Below the pieces are notes generated by a model that worked only from the letters and a program-made list of their open reading frames with translations, made no database searches and was not told the origin of the DNA. From Archegozetes longisetosus (lineage: Eukaryota; Arthropoda; Arachnida; Sarcoptiformes; Trhypochthoniidae), in contig JAEMBT020000003.1 of NCBI GenBank assembly GCA_018873245.2, forward strand, positions 7,645,843-7,709,842: a stretch of DNA of 64,000 bases. Direction: 5' to 3'. Each line of letters starts with the position of its first letter. Position 1 is the stretch's first letter. Shown in pieces: positions 11,957 to 23,428 of the stretch. The position numbers and the translations under genes were made by a program.

Positions 11957-14900
11957 ATGAATAATAACTGTTGGAAAGAGAATTATTTCACAGTAGAGAA
12001 TCTTATCGGTGAAAAGAAGACGCAGTCAATCTCAACACACGGAGTTAACAGAAATACTAATTTCAATTTATTCAACCAGTTCATTGCAAGTGCTGCTGCT
12101 GTAATGTCTTCGTCTTCTTCTACTTTGCCATCATCTGAGTTGAATAAAACGAATCCTTTGATGGCAGCATCGATTTTTCCTTTTTGTGTGTTTGTTCCCC
12201 CATATCTTTCGATGCAAAAACCTACCAGAGTTTGGTCTCCTCCAAGATCTCCAGATTCCAGTGCTGAGAAATGTGGTGAGTTTTAGTTTTGCTGATCGTA
12301 TTGAATTTGTCAAATGTAACGCATGTTTTAATGCTTTTATGCGATTTTGTAGAGTTTAACTCATTCTAAATACTTGTTATTTACTCTTAAAACCAGGTAT
12401 TCTAGAGACTCAACAAATCAGTGGATTTAATACTCCAAATGATTACAAAGAGAAAACATTTGAAAACAGTAAAAATCAGCATTTTTTCTTGAAGAGTAAT
12501 CCTAGTCTCGCTTATGATTCGCATAACTCTAGTCATAATCACAATACAGCTTATGAGTGCAAAGAACAACAATCTGATAGACTAAGTGAACTCGAATTTA
12601 GAAAAACGGATTTACTTTCAGAACAACAAGAAAGTAGTTTTAATAACCGTCGGCGAAGAACTGCATTCACCTCAGAACAGTTGCTTGAATTAGAGCGAGA
12701 ATTTCACTTGAAGAAATACCTATCTCTGACAGAACGCGCACATTTAGCCAATACTTTAGGATTATCTGAATCGCAAGTCAAAATTTGGTTTCAAAGTAAG
12801 TCTAACTTTAATAAATCAATGTGACTTTCAACAAATCTTATGTTCATCCATGTTTAGATACTTCATTCATATTACTGTGTTGTGTTCTAGTAGACTGAAT
12901 CTGTTTGTTTTTCAGATCGGAGAGCTAAGTGGAAGCGTGTCAAAGGTCAACGGGGATCTTACGGTCAGACGGGGCAAAGCAGTGGCCACAAAATACATGT
13001 TCCAATACCTGTGCACGTCAATAGAATGCAAATACGGAGTCAACACCAGCAAATTGAAAAAAGGTTAGTTTTTCTAAATGCTTAATATCAGCAAAATCTG
13101 GAGTATAGAAAACTGGTAATTAATTCAGATTTTTGGAGTTTCCCTAAATCAGAAGGGATTCAACTTAAATGATTATTAGATTGATGTTGATATCGCTGTA
13201 TTTAAAAAGAAGTTGAAATAACCTTGCAAAACACTGGATCATATATTTAATTTACAATTGAGAAAAACTAATAAACTGAAGGAGCGGCGATTTTAAAGCT
13301 AGTCTCCATCCAATTTATCATTGCTTCGGATCTGCAAGAGAAAAACAATTTTCATCAGTAATGAGTATAAAACAGGTGCGATCCCATGTTTTTTGAGTTA
13401 AAGGCAGGTGTGAAAACCACACATGCAATCAATGCCTACCGACTTGAGAGCACTGCTTCATCTTTCGCTGACTCTCAGCTTGCACTAAATAACTCATATT
13501 TAAAAACCTATAAACATTGATCAACAAACAAACGCTTTTCGTTTCCAACTCAAAAGTTAGAAAATATTAATTTAAGTACCCAAAGTTTTCGCCGTTAATG
13601 ACATGATAAAAGCTTCAGAATCCTAATACACATAATTTTGAAAAAAACTTAGATATGCTTTTCTGAACTTTTAATACTGAAAGACAACCAAAATTGTTAG
13701 CTTTTAAAGTTAAGCTAAAAGTGAGAATATGCGAAGTTAAAAAGTACCATTTATTGATGAACTTCATTTGTTACAATAGTCGTTACAGAAGACAGCCTTA
13801 AGCCTTGAGTTCAATTCAGAAATCAATTTATGCATTTACGTAGCAGCATTTAGTGATTTACTCAAAACTATATCATTCTAGCATTCAATCGTAAAAAGTG
13901 AAGGAGTAGGAAGAATATATTTGCCAATTTAAAAGAATCGATTCATTAATGATATAAAACTTAAGCTTTGGTTAGGCTAGGTTTTGTGAACATTTAATTA
14001 CGATACACATATTCTCATTGCCTTTTATTGGTTTGTCCCAATAAAAGCTGTAAAATAACAGTGATCTTGCCAAAGTAATAGGTAAATTTGTTTTGACTCG
14101 TTATATGAAAGTTCAGTTTAACTCATTCTTTCATTCAGCCTTAGCTTCAGTTTGTGAAATGAAATACAGAGTCACAATGAAAAAATATATGGAACTTTCA
14201 ATTAGTGATCAAGGTATTTGCACGAATGAAAGCATAGTAATTAACACACCCTTTAGTTTTAAAATATATGTTTTTGCAACAATAATTTGTCAATGCAACC
14301 ACTGTTAACTTTGATAGTTTTGTGCATATTGTTAACCAACTCATCAGTCATATTGTTGGCTGTATTCTGCCTTATGCTATGCAATCAATATTCACTGGTC
14401 TTTTGTCAATTGCGTCTTCATTTTCACGGTAAATTTATGAAACTTTCGCATGAAAAACTTGAGGAAATAAGGGATTTGAGTGCATATTTTATAATATACT
14501 AATGCCTGTAAGGAAGGTATCACATATGATTATTCGATTTGTTTGCCAAATCAAATTCAATTAATACATTTTGATGAGAAATAAACAATTATCACTGTCA
14601 TAGCTACCAATTTTGGAATTTTGGCTTTTTATTCGCTTAAATTTCAGAATTACTACAGTCATGATATTCTATAAAAAAAGTAATCAAAATACAGATTTCG
14701 TCTACGATGACTACAACAAATGAATGCACCTCCAGTGTACTAGCAATTAAATTGAACACATTCATTATTACTAAACGAAAACAATCATATCCATATTTTG
14801 AAATTTTGTCTTGGCCTCAATGCACAGCAAGCCTTCAAATAAAGGGTTATTTAAAAATATGATCAAATATGCCTTATATATGTCAGGATGCATTAAAACC

Positions 14901-16192
14901 AAGACAAAGTTTCAAAATGTGGTTAAGGTTGTTCTTCATTCAATGATAATGAATGTATTCAATTTAATTGTTTGTGCAATTGAGGTGCATCCATTTATCG
15001 TAATCATTGTAAGCAAATCTGTACTTTAATCACTTTTTATAGAATATCATAACTGTAATAATTCTAAAGCTTAAACGAACGGAAAGCCAAAAACTCAAGA
15101 GTGGTAGCTATAATAGCGGCAATTGCTTGTTTTTCATCAAAGTACATTAATTGAATTTGCTTTGGTAAACAAATCGAATTATCATATGTGACTCTTCTCT
15201 TGTTAGTGTAGGTACAACATGTGCTGGGAATCTCATACTTTTTTATTACGGTACCGTATTTTTAGTTTGTATTTTCAACATTATATGCCTCATATTAAGC
15301 TTGAGCTCAAGTTTAAGCTTTATTTCTAAGATAATTTACACACAGCTTATTCTATAAATTAAATTTTATAACAAATACTTTGAAACCTGTATAATGAATG
15401 ACCAGATCATTAGTATTTTGCATTTCAAAGATTTTATTCAAATTAAATTTGGGAAAATATAATACAGATATTTCGCTTGAATATAAATTTTTAAATGTCG
15501 GAAGACGCATTAAACGTAGACATAAATTTCTAGAATTATTTTTGAGATAATCAAATTGACGAGAACTCAGAACTTCCTGCTATTGAACTGTTAATGCGGT
15601 GCGATTGAAAATTTAAAATGTTGTCATTAGCATACATTATGTTTGAGTATTGCCTAATGATGCGCATGTAATGAGTTGTTATAAGTTTATTATGCATTAA
15701 TTGACTCATTCTCACAAGTCATCAATTTATGAACAAAACTATAGATTGGAATGACCTTATGAAAATTTTAACATTCACTTTATTACGATTCAATATTAGC
15801 CTTAAGAGTAACAAATATTAAACATCACGAACTCATTTACGATTGCAGACAATCAAGAGTTGAAAAGCAAAATTTGAAAGATTTTTTGTGATTCAATAGT
15901 CCTATAGATCAATGCTGACAGATATGATCTCAGTTGTAAACTACAAACATTTTAAGGGGTTTTGCTATAGGAACATTGAAGATGATTTTGAAAATTAAAA
16001 CTAATGCTCTCTTTTTGTTGATTTAGTGCTTCCAGATTTCGAAACCAATTGAGTAACAATTCAATGAACAGAACTGAAAGCCTTAATCACAGTATATCTG
16101 GACCGAGTTTAACAAGTATTGAAACAATATCTCCGCTATCGAATGGAGTGATGAGCAGTTTCATTAAATGGAGCACAACTACAACAATATAG
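11957..16192 (+). CDS. Gbx: GBX/unplugged-type homeodomain transcription factor
   Basis: Exons 11957-12275, 12397-12795, 12916-13063 and 16027-16192, about 343 residues. The N-terminus has FTVENLIG, matching the FSIDSLIG motif of GBX proteins (an eh1-like corepressor site). The homeodomain runs from [19 protein letters not shown] through [13 protein letters not shown] and ends [18 protein letters not shown], split by an intron inside the WFQ-NRR turn. It is followed by [21 protein letters not shown], a flank I associate specifically with GBX. The fly orthologue unplugged acts in brain, tracheal and neuroblast patterning. The ORF can extend upstream to a GTG at 11930, but the ATG at 11957 is preferred. 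The last intron (2,963 bp) is by far the largest in the gene and holds a long hairpin. Confidence 0.93.
14521..15190. repeat. very long inverted repeat (hairpin) in GBX intron
   Basis: Left arm 14521-14824 and right arm 14889-15190 are reverse complements over about 300 bp with scattered mismatches, roughly 80% by eye, separated by a loop of about 64 bp. Shared words include CACATATGATTATTCGATTTG against its partner at 15166-15190, GATATTCTATAAAAA, GTACAGATTTG-type and GGATGCACCTC-type stretches. Transcription of the GBX intron would yield a long fold-back RNA. It may be a foldback transposable element or a hairpin-siRNA source. Small open frames at 14287-14502 and 14811-15029 overlap it and look incidental. 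Confidence 0.85.
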
Positions 16193-18333
16193 AAATAACA
16201 ATAAAACTGTGTTAACTCCTACTCCACCCACTTCTCGCATTTTCCCTTTCCATCTAATATAATGATAGGTTCTGTAGCGCACATCCAATCCATTTGGACA
16301 ATCACTTTGAAGGCATACAAGCGTTTTGATCAGTAAGAATCACAGCAATGATCATAAGTTTTGAAATGCAATCTCTATAATCAAACCAAATTAGAGCCTA
16401 TCTCTATCGCCCCAAAAGTTCAGAGTCAGATGTGATTTCATCTTCTCTTGTGCTTTGTAAAAGTTCCTAAAATAACATCACTAACAATACATTAGCAGTT
16501 ACTTCTATGTTATGTATGATATGTGGTCTACACTTATATTATTTCTAATCATTTCTCAGTTCACTTCATATTATGTCATTCACTCAACAAATATCCTAAA
16601 ATTTAAAACTAGAGTTTAGATCTTTTTGGCGAGTCATTACAACTTTATTGACAGCCGTTGAAAATCCCAAACTTTTTGCTCTTTGGAGTTAAATTGACAT
16701 TAAGTTATCTGAACAAAGCTATTGCTCAATAGTACTGTTCTCTGTATAGCATTAGGAGCATAAAAGTAGTGTTAAGCAAAATACTCATCAACTTAAACGT
16801 ATAACAAACGTAAATAATTTATTTTCATAATTAAACAAGTCAAGTTTCAACTGTAATTATCCGTATGAAGAATCACTACAACTAGTAATCGTATCATTTA
16901 AAGTATTTATATTCTTACAAATAATATAAATGACTCTTGTACAACTTTGTCAAATCATTTGTGTACTTTACATAGTGTGCTAAATATGTTATTATTATTT
17001 TAGCACTTACAGTTCAAAACTTGATAATCCGCGATAGCAACAAGAAAAAACTGTTGCTATTTCAATCTCCCTGTCATATGCGTCCATTTTTTGTCAAATA
17101 TGATTTCCAATTTGCTTTCATCATTATATTCAGCATCAATTAAGTTTTTAATACCTTCGATATTATGATCTGATGAAAACATATCACAGCGTATCGCTTC
17201 TGGTTGCGATCAAGGATTATTAAGCTTTTTGATGTAGGAACTTATTAGAATAAAATCTTTGAATTTTATATAAAACTTATTATTTATTAATAATTAGTTA
17301 AAATCAATTATTTAATATGACTCGTTTCTATATCTGTTTTATTGATATGTGCGAACTTTTTGCCTTTCAATAATTTGAATACAATAAAAGAAAGTTCAAT
17401 CAAAAGATTCAACTATCAATAAATTGGACAATTCGAAGATTAATTAATAAAACAATTAGTGCTGGATATATAAATTGCCTTTAGATCATTGAAGCCATGT
17501 TTGGATTGAATTAGGTTGAAAACTAGATAAAAATTCAATCGATTTTCTGTTCGAGATCATCATTGAAGGGTAAATAAATCATGAAAAATATCTACAATTA
17601 ATCCTGAATCGCATTTAAGAACAGATTAAAATAATAATAGGATTGAAAAAAGTGGATAAATCTAGTTGAGCGAACATAACTCAAACTTTAAGTTTTGAAG
17701 TATATGGAATCTAAGCAGTGTTTCTTAGATCAGAGGCATCAAAATGGGTTAGGAACATTTAATTAAAAGTTTGATTAAGTGTATAGTGTTTAGAATCACG
17801 TTTTGAGAACTCATTCATTTTGAACATTTTACTGAATTTCAAAATTATCTGTAATTCATGTATGATTATAATTTGATAAGCGGATAAAATCAGTTTTTCT
17901 TATGCCCTATTTTAGAAACTATTCCTTAAAATTTGCAAAATTATACAAAAAATCCTAATCAATTTTATCTCTGGAACTTTAATGCATAGAATCTACAGAA
18001 GAAAAGACGTCAATCAATCATATATCGAGTGATAGAGTACATAGGATTGATAAATCACTTCCTAGTCTGTTATTCGTTCTATTACTGATCTAATGGCTTA
18101 TTGAGTTATAAGAATATTCAAACCTCGCGTGCAGTCAAAACGGTTTAGAATTTAAAACATAAGCGTTCTTATCGTTTGGACTAAAATTGTTTTACAGATA
18201 TTTCTTAAGATTTATTCTTCAGACTAAGACTTTCAAACATATCAGTTGTCATCGATTTAAATATTATTAGATTTTGTAGAGAATAATTGAAGCAAAAGTT
18301 ATTAGTTTTATAAAAAGTGTTGAGTAAGCAGTG
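16193..18333. other. intergenic DNA between GBX and Argonaute
   Basis: About 2.1 kb of AT-rich sequence. The first part should be the GBX 3' UTR; the last few hundred bases should contain the Argonaute promoter and 5' UTR. No ORF, clear promoter element or structured repeat is apparent. Confidence 0.5.
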
Positions 18334-21185
18334 ATGGCACCAGAACCTCATATCGAAAGCATTCCATTAGTTGCTCCGACACCAAAGATAGCTTTAGCCA
18401 GAGCAGGAATTCATCTAAAGAATGAACGCTATCTGGCCTGTAGTCAATTCGCTGCAAGACCTGGATTTGGGCAAAACGGCAAACGAATCGTATTGAGTAC
18501 AAATCATTTTTCTGTTGACTTCAACCATAAGAAAGTCATTTACCGCTATAACATCACAATCGAGTGTTTGCCACAAGCCTTCAAACTATCAGCTTCTGGA
18601 GATGACAGACAAAGATTTCGCAAACTATCGAATCTGTTGTGTCGCAAAATCGTTAACAAAGCAATCGATGAGAACAAATCGTACGGTAAACTATTTTATA
18701 ACATAAAACCAGTTTATGATGGTTCGAAAAATATGTTCACTTGTGGTCCAATTATTGGCGTCTCCCAAGACGGAAAACCGACCCGAATCGTTGTCGAAGT
18801 CGTCGATGACAACTACATGGACTCACAGTTCGCAGTTAACATAAAATTTACGTCAAATACTATTAGTCTTCACGGACTAAAGCTATATTTCGACAAGATG
18901 ACAAATGCGATTCCATTCGAAGCGATCCAAGCCTTGAATATAGTTCTCCGCCAAGGACTCGTTATGACCAAATTACCGATCGGTGCTTCACTATTCTCAA
19001 GACATTTCGAAGACAATCGCATCGATATTGGAGGCGGAAAGCAGTTGGCGTTCGGCATCTATCAATCTCTGCGTCCGTGTATTGGTGGCACACAGTTAGT
19101 GATCGACCGATCGTGTACTGCATTCTATGCCAACTGTTCAATCGAAGAGTTTGTGCGAACACTGTTTCCGTTTAAAGAGTGCGAATCAATCATGAGATTC
19201 AAATGGAATGACTTCGAAAGGAAACGAATCGAACGAGAACTGAAAGGATTGCAGATAGAGGTGACTCACCTCAGGTTCAGCAAAAGGTATAAAATCCAAG
19301 GACTGAGTCGTGAGTCAGCGAACGAAATTTACTTCGAATGGAATAAAAGAGGCCGAAAAGGAGAGAAGATGTTCGAAGGAAACGTTAGTGTGGCCCAGTA
19401 TTTTAAACAACAATATCAAGAACTGCAATCACCACATCTTCCGTGCATTGTAGTCAGAGGCGGCTCAAAACCGACTTATTTCCCGATCGAAGTCTGCCGA
19501 CTAGTGGCTGACCAACATGTCAACAGAAAGCTTCCGCCACAACAAACCGCTGAAATGATCCGCATATGCGCCTCGACCCAACCGAAAGAGCGCTTCGATA
19601 TAATACAAAAGGCAGCCGATGATATTTCGTTCAATAAGAACTGTTTGCAATACTTGAATGAGTTTAGCGTCAAAATATGTACTCATCCGATCTCTTTGAA
19701 CGCTCGCATTCTCAATGCTCCGACTCTTTTGGAAAAGGATGGCAAGAATTGTACACCAAGAAATGGCAAGTGGAGAATTGGTCAGTTCTATAGATGTGCG
19801 AATGTCAACAGATGGATTGTAGTTAATTTGGCTCAAATTGAAGACTTAGTAGTCACTAACTTTGTCGACACGTTGAGAAAATACGGGAATCAAATTGGAA
19901 TGAATATCGATGAACCTATTTGTAGAGTCAAAATGACTTATCAAAGAGGACTCTTAAGAGTAAGATTTGAGATCAAGAAAAATTCAAATTCAAATAAATT
20001 TTCAAATTTTCAAACAGGAAAGACTGTTCGATAAGGCAGAAGAAAAGTATGGATTAGTTAATCTTTTTATATTTCTTGGTATTGAAACCGATGAGTGCTA
20101 TTACGAGATCAAAAGATGCGGTGATATAGATATCGGAATAACGACTCAATGCGTGAAAAAACACAATGTTTTGCGAATCAATCAATCGCTGGTCACCAAC
20201 CTTCTCCTTAAGATCAATACAAAACTCGGAGGAGAGAACTTGGTTCTGACGCCAACCAATTTGCCAACAATTTTGAAGAACAAGAATGCGATCATCATTG
20301 GAGCCGATGTCGCACACCCTTCACCTTCAGACAAATTATCTGCTTCTGTGGCGGCTGTTGTCGGAAACGTTGACTCGAATTGCATCAGACATTACGCAAC
20401 AGTCAAAGTTCAACACAGATATCGAGAAGAAATCATTAACGAGTTGGATTTGTTGGTCAATCAAACACTTCGAGAATACGAAAAACAAAACGGAGAACTG
20501 CCTAAAGAGATAGTGTTCTATCGCGATGGCGTCAGTGAAGGACAGTTCATGTATGTCATGGATTTCGAGATTCGAAAGATCAAACTCGCCTTTCAATCGC
20601 TGGCCGTCGGATACAACCCAAAGTTGACTTTCATTGTGGTGCAGAAGAGACATCACACGAGATTCCTGCCCGATGACGAACGCGATGGTGTGGGTCGTGG
20701 AAAGAATATTCCTCCAGGAACCATAATAGACAACGTTGTCGTACATCCGACTGACTTTGACTTTTACTTGTGTTCACACGAAGCAATTCAAGGAACGAGT
20801 AGACCCTCTCATTATTACGGTATGTATTCATCAATTTCTAATCCAAGCTTTATTTTCATTTAATTGAAATTCTGTTTTGTTTGTAGTTCTTTATGATGAG
20901 AACAATTTCGGAGCAGATCAATTGCACGAATTGACGTACTATTTATGTCACACTTACGCTCGTTGCACTCGTTCGATCTCAATTCCGTCGCCTGTATATT
21001 ATGCTCATTTGGCAGCCCATAGAGCTCGCGGACACATCATCGGATCGGCAAACGACTCGGAAACTAGCTCTTCAGGAAGCAGTCCCAACGTTCGAATCTC
21101 TAAACGAATTGTTCCAAATTTCGACAATCTTAGCGAAAAGATCAATGTTAGAGATGACAGAAAGTGTTCGATGTATTTCTGCTAA
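18334..21185 (+). CDS. AGO: Argonaute, AGO subfamily, slicer residues intact
   Basis: Argonautes bind small RNAs and silence complementary transcripts. Exons 18334-19959, 20018-20819 and 20887-21185 (introns 58 and 67 bp) give 908 residues. The order is N-domain ([12 protein letters not shown]), PAZ ([41 protein letters not shown]), MID with the 5'-phosphate pocket ([18 protein letters not shown]) and PIWI. The catalytic tetrad appears complete: Asp in GADVAHP, Glu in REEIINEL, Asp in [10 protein letters not shown], His in YYAHLAAHR. Features such as VVQKRHHTR and [18 protein letters not shown] place it with AGO rather than PIWI proteins. The PAZ after [10 protein letters not shown] is divergent from animal AGO1 (which has the YRVCNVTRRPA pattern), suggesting an AGO2-like or lineage-specific paralogue. 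The start is the ATG at 18334; the GTG three bases earlier is not used. The N-terminus lacks a Gln-rich extension. Confidence 0.95.
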
Positions 21186-21296
21186 ACTTTTACCTATTAT
21201 TCATCCAAGTGGCAGTTTTACACGAATTAAATGAATTGTTTAATTATTTATAGATTTTTAGAAGTTTTGAAACTGACTTATACAAAATTGTTCTGA

Positions 21297-21302
21297 AATA
21301 AA
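21297..21302 (+). terminator. polyadenylation signal of Argonaute gene
   Basis: AATAAA lies 112 bp after the Argonaute stop and 138 bp before the stop of convergent HUS1, so the two transcripts end very close together. Confidence 0.5.
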
Positions 21303-21439
21303 ACTAATTCCAAATACTCAAAAATTATTCATTTTTCAAACACGACTTTGGTTCATTGATAGATAGTTCAGTAATATTTAGTCAAACAAAAGTATGAAAA
21401 GTAGAAATTAGGTGCATTCAAACTTATTTAATCAAATGT

Positions 21440-22395
21440 CTAAAGTGCTACATTTGGTATTATCGCTTGAAAATTAACAAAATTATGAAAAAATTGCAAA
21501 TGAATTCGTTCTTCATTTTTCAAATGACATATTATAGACGATGGTTTTATAGTATTTAATGAACTAAAGATAAGATTCAATTTTCTAACATCAATTCGTA
21601 CTTTGACAGCAGGTCTTTTAATGCTAGATGACTGACTTTCATCACAATTAATTTGGTTATTAAGGTTAAGGTCCAATTGGCTGAATTTGCTTTTAACAGC
21701 TATTGAATCAGTTTCAACACCAATACTAAACACTCCTTTATTACCAACAACTTTGCTTCCAATCATCACGTAATGACTGATATTCGTTAATCGATCTATT
21801 GCCGTGCCCACTATTTTGAACTCAGGCAAATATAAGGATAACTGTTTCAAAGACGGTAAACATGCGTTAATTCAATTAATAAAAAATTATTTGTCAAAAG
21901 TTACAGCTATTTAGAATTAATCATTACATCGAAAGGACCGAAATCGGCTTCACCGATCGATTGCCAAAACTTTCTTTGAATGATTCCGATGCCGATGTCG
22001 TGTCGAATTGATCGATTGGAGTCAGTGGTCGGATAGTCGACTTCAATGCTTAGGACAGACTTGCCGTCTTTATTACTCAATTTCAATTTAATTGACTTTA
22101 TATTAGTTAGAAATGAGCTGAGAACTTGACTCAAACTTTCACACCGAATGTCAAAATAGATTAAATTGTTCTCATTACTAACTCCACGAAAACTGTATTC
22201 TTGAAAGTAGTCCTCTGCATTCATGTCACACTTCACCACAAATGGTCCTAATTTGTGCTTCGAATCTGCCATCAGTTCGATTTTATTTGCAGACAATTTG
22301 AAGATAAGGAATGTCGAGAATTTGCAAATCGATTGCATCACTTTCAACAAATATTGGATTTGTTCGTAGTCACGACTTATCGCTCGAAACTTCAT
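21440..22395 (-). CDS. HUS1: HUS1, subunit of the 9-1-1 DNA damage checkpoint clamp
   Basis: HUS1 forms the RAD9-RAD1-HUS1 ring loaded at damaged DNA to activate ATR signalling. Two exons on the minus strand, 22395-21928 and 21841-21440 (86-bp intron), give 289 residues, close to the usual 280. Seen: the N-terminal MKFRAISRD, KIELMADSK, YFQEYSFRGVSNENNLIYFDI, SIKLKLSNKDGK, SIRHDIGIGIIQRKFW, SLYLPEFKIV and the C-terminal VRIDVRKLNLIFSSL. These follow the human HUS1 order and sliding-clamp pattern. The intron is placed so that PFD joins LSLYLP, mirroring human PDVSIYLP. It is convergent with Argonaute and divergent from NUP98-96. Confidence 0.92.
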
Positions 22396-23428
22396 TTTAT
22401 TTATTTGTCAACTTTTTCTTTAATTAATTCTACAATTTATTTGTGATTTGACAGAACTGCAAAATTGACATTAAATTGGTTTCGATTTAGAGCTCTTTTT
22501 TCAAAAATAAACATCAATAAAAAATATGAGTCATTCATAAACAAAGTATTACCCAAACGATTATCGTCTCGACTCAACGTATTAAAATGACTTCTATAAT
22601 TAACCTAGTTTATAATCAAAATCACTCGTTACCTTATTTTATAACATTTTGACTACAACAAATACTTTTTAATGATTTAAATTTAGTTTTTAAAACCCGA
22701 AGTAGCGTTTGAATTAGAGCCACATTTAATAAGATAATGTAGTTTGTGGATTGTTTATAAGTAGTGCACAATTGTATTGCATTGTGTTGAATTAAGCGTT
22801 AAGATATCACAAATAAATGACGTCACACTAAAATTACATTTTAATGACCACCCTCCCTAGTGTTAGGCTTTTGTTTGCATAGCCCCCAGGTTACACTTTT
22901 CCAGCTTTTTTCAAAGTTTCCCAGATTTGTTCAAAAAATCCCTAAACTTCATCATACTTTTCAGGTTTAGCTAATTAATCTGATGTTTATCCAATTTTGT
23001 CAAATTCGAATTATCCTTAGGTTTAATCATATTACCTAAGATTCGATCAAATTGTGCTGAATATGATAACTACTTTGAAATTTGTATAAGGTTTTGTGGA
23101 ATCTGAATATGATTTTGTCTAGTCAATGTTATATCTAGGACAGTCACATAAAAGCCCGCGAAAATGCAAGACTGGCATTACATTATATACCCTGTCCTCC
23201 GTCTTTTACTCTTAGCTTTCAATCCCTCTCCTAATACATTGTGACGTAATTAACGTACTGTAAACTAATAGACTGTAAATACGACTTATGTACGCAATGT
23301 TCGTATCTCTAGTTGTGTCTCTAAGCAAGTTCAATTAAGTCTGATTGACTTGAAGTATAGTTAACAGTTTTATGCGTCAAAATATTTAGCGAACTAAACA
23401 CTAATCTGTAACAGACATAAATGTGATA
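22396..23428. promoter_or_regulatory. bidirectional intergenic region between HUS1 and NUP98-96
   Basis: This 1-kb region separates two divergently transcribed genes. It contains a perfect palindromic CRE-type word TGACGTCA at 22818-22825 and the related TGACGTAA near 23243. A cluster around 23150-23215 is richer in G+C and could be the NUP98 promoter or 5' UTR. Shared regulation is inferred only. Confidence 0.45.

Noticed and set aside
14287..15029. ORFs of about 70 residues in the GBX intron
   Set aside because: They overlap or lie inside the long inverted repeat, and their composition is that of the repeat; no protein family.
19476..20834. Minus-strand ORFs opposite Argonaute
   Set aside because: Antisense shadows of a strongly supported coding sequence.
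18334..21185. PIWI-clade protein
   Set aside because: [20 protein letters not shown] and the [10 protein letters not shown] context are AGO-type.
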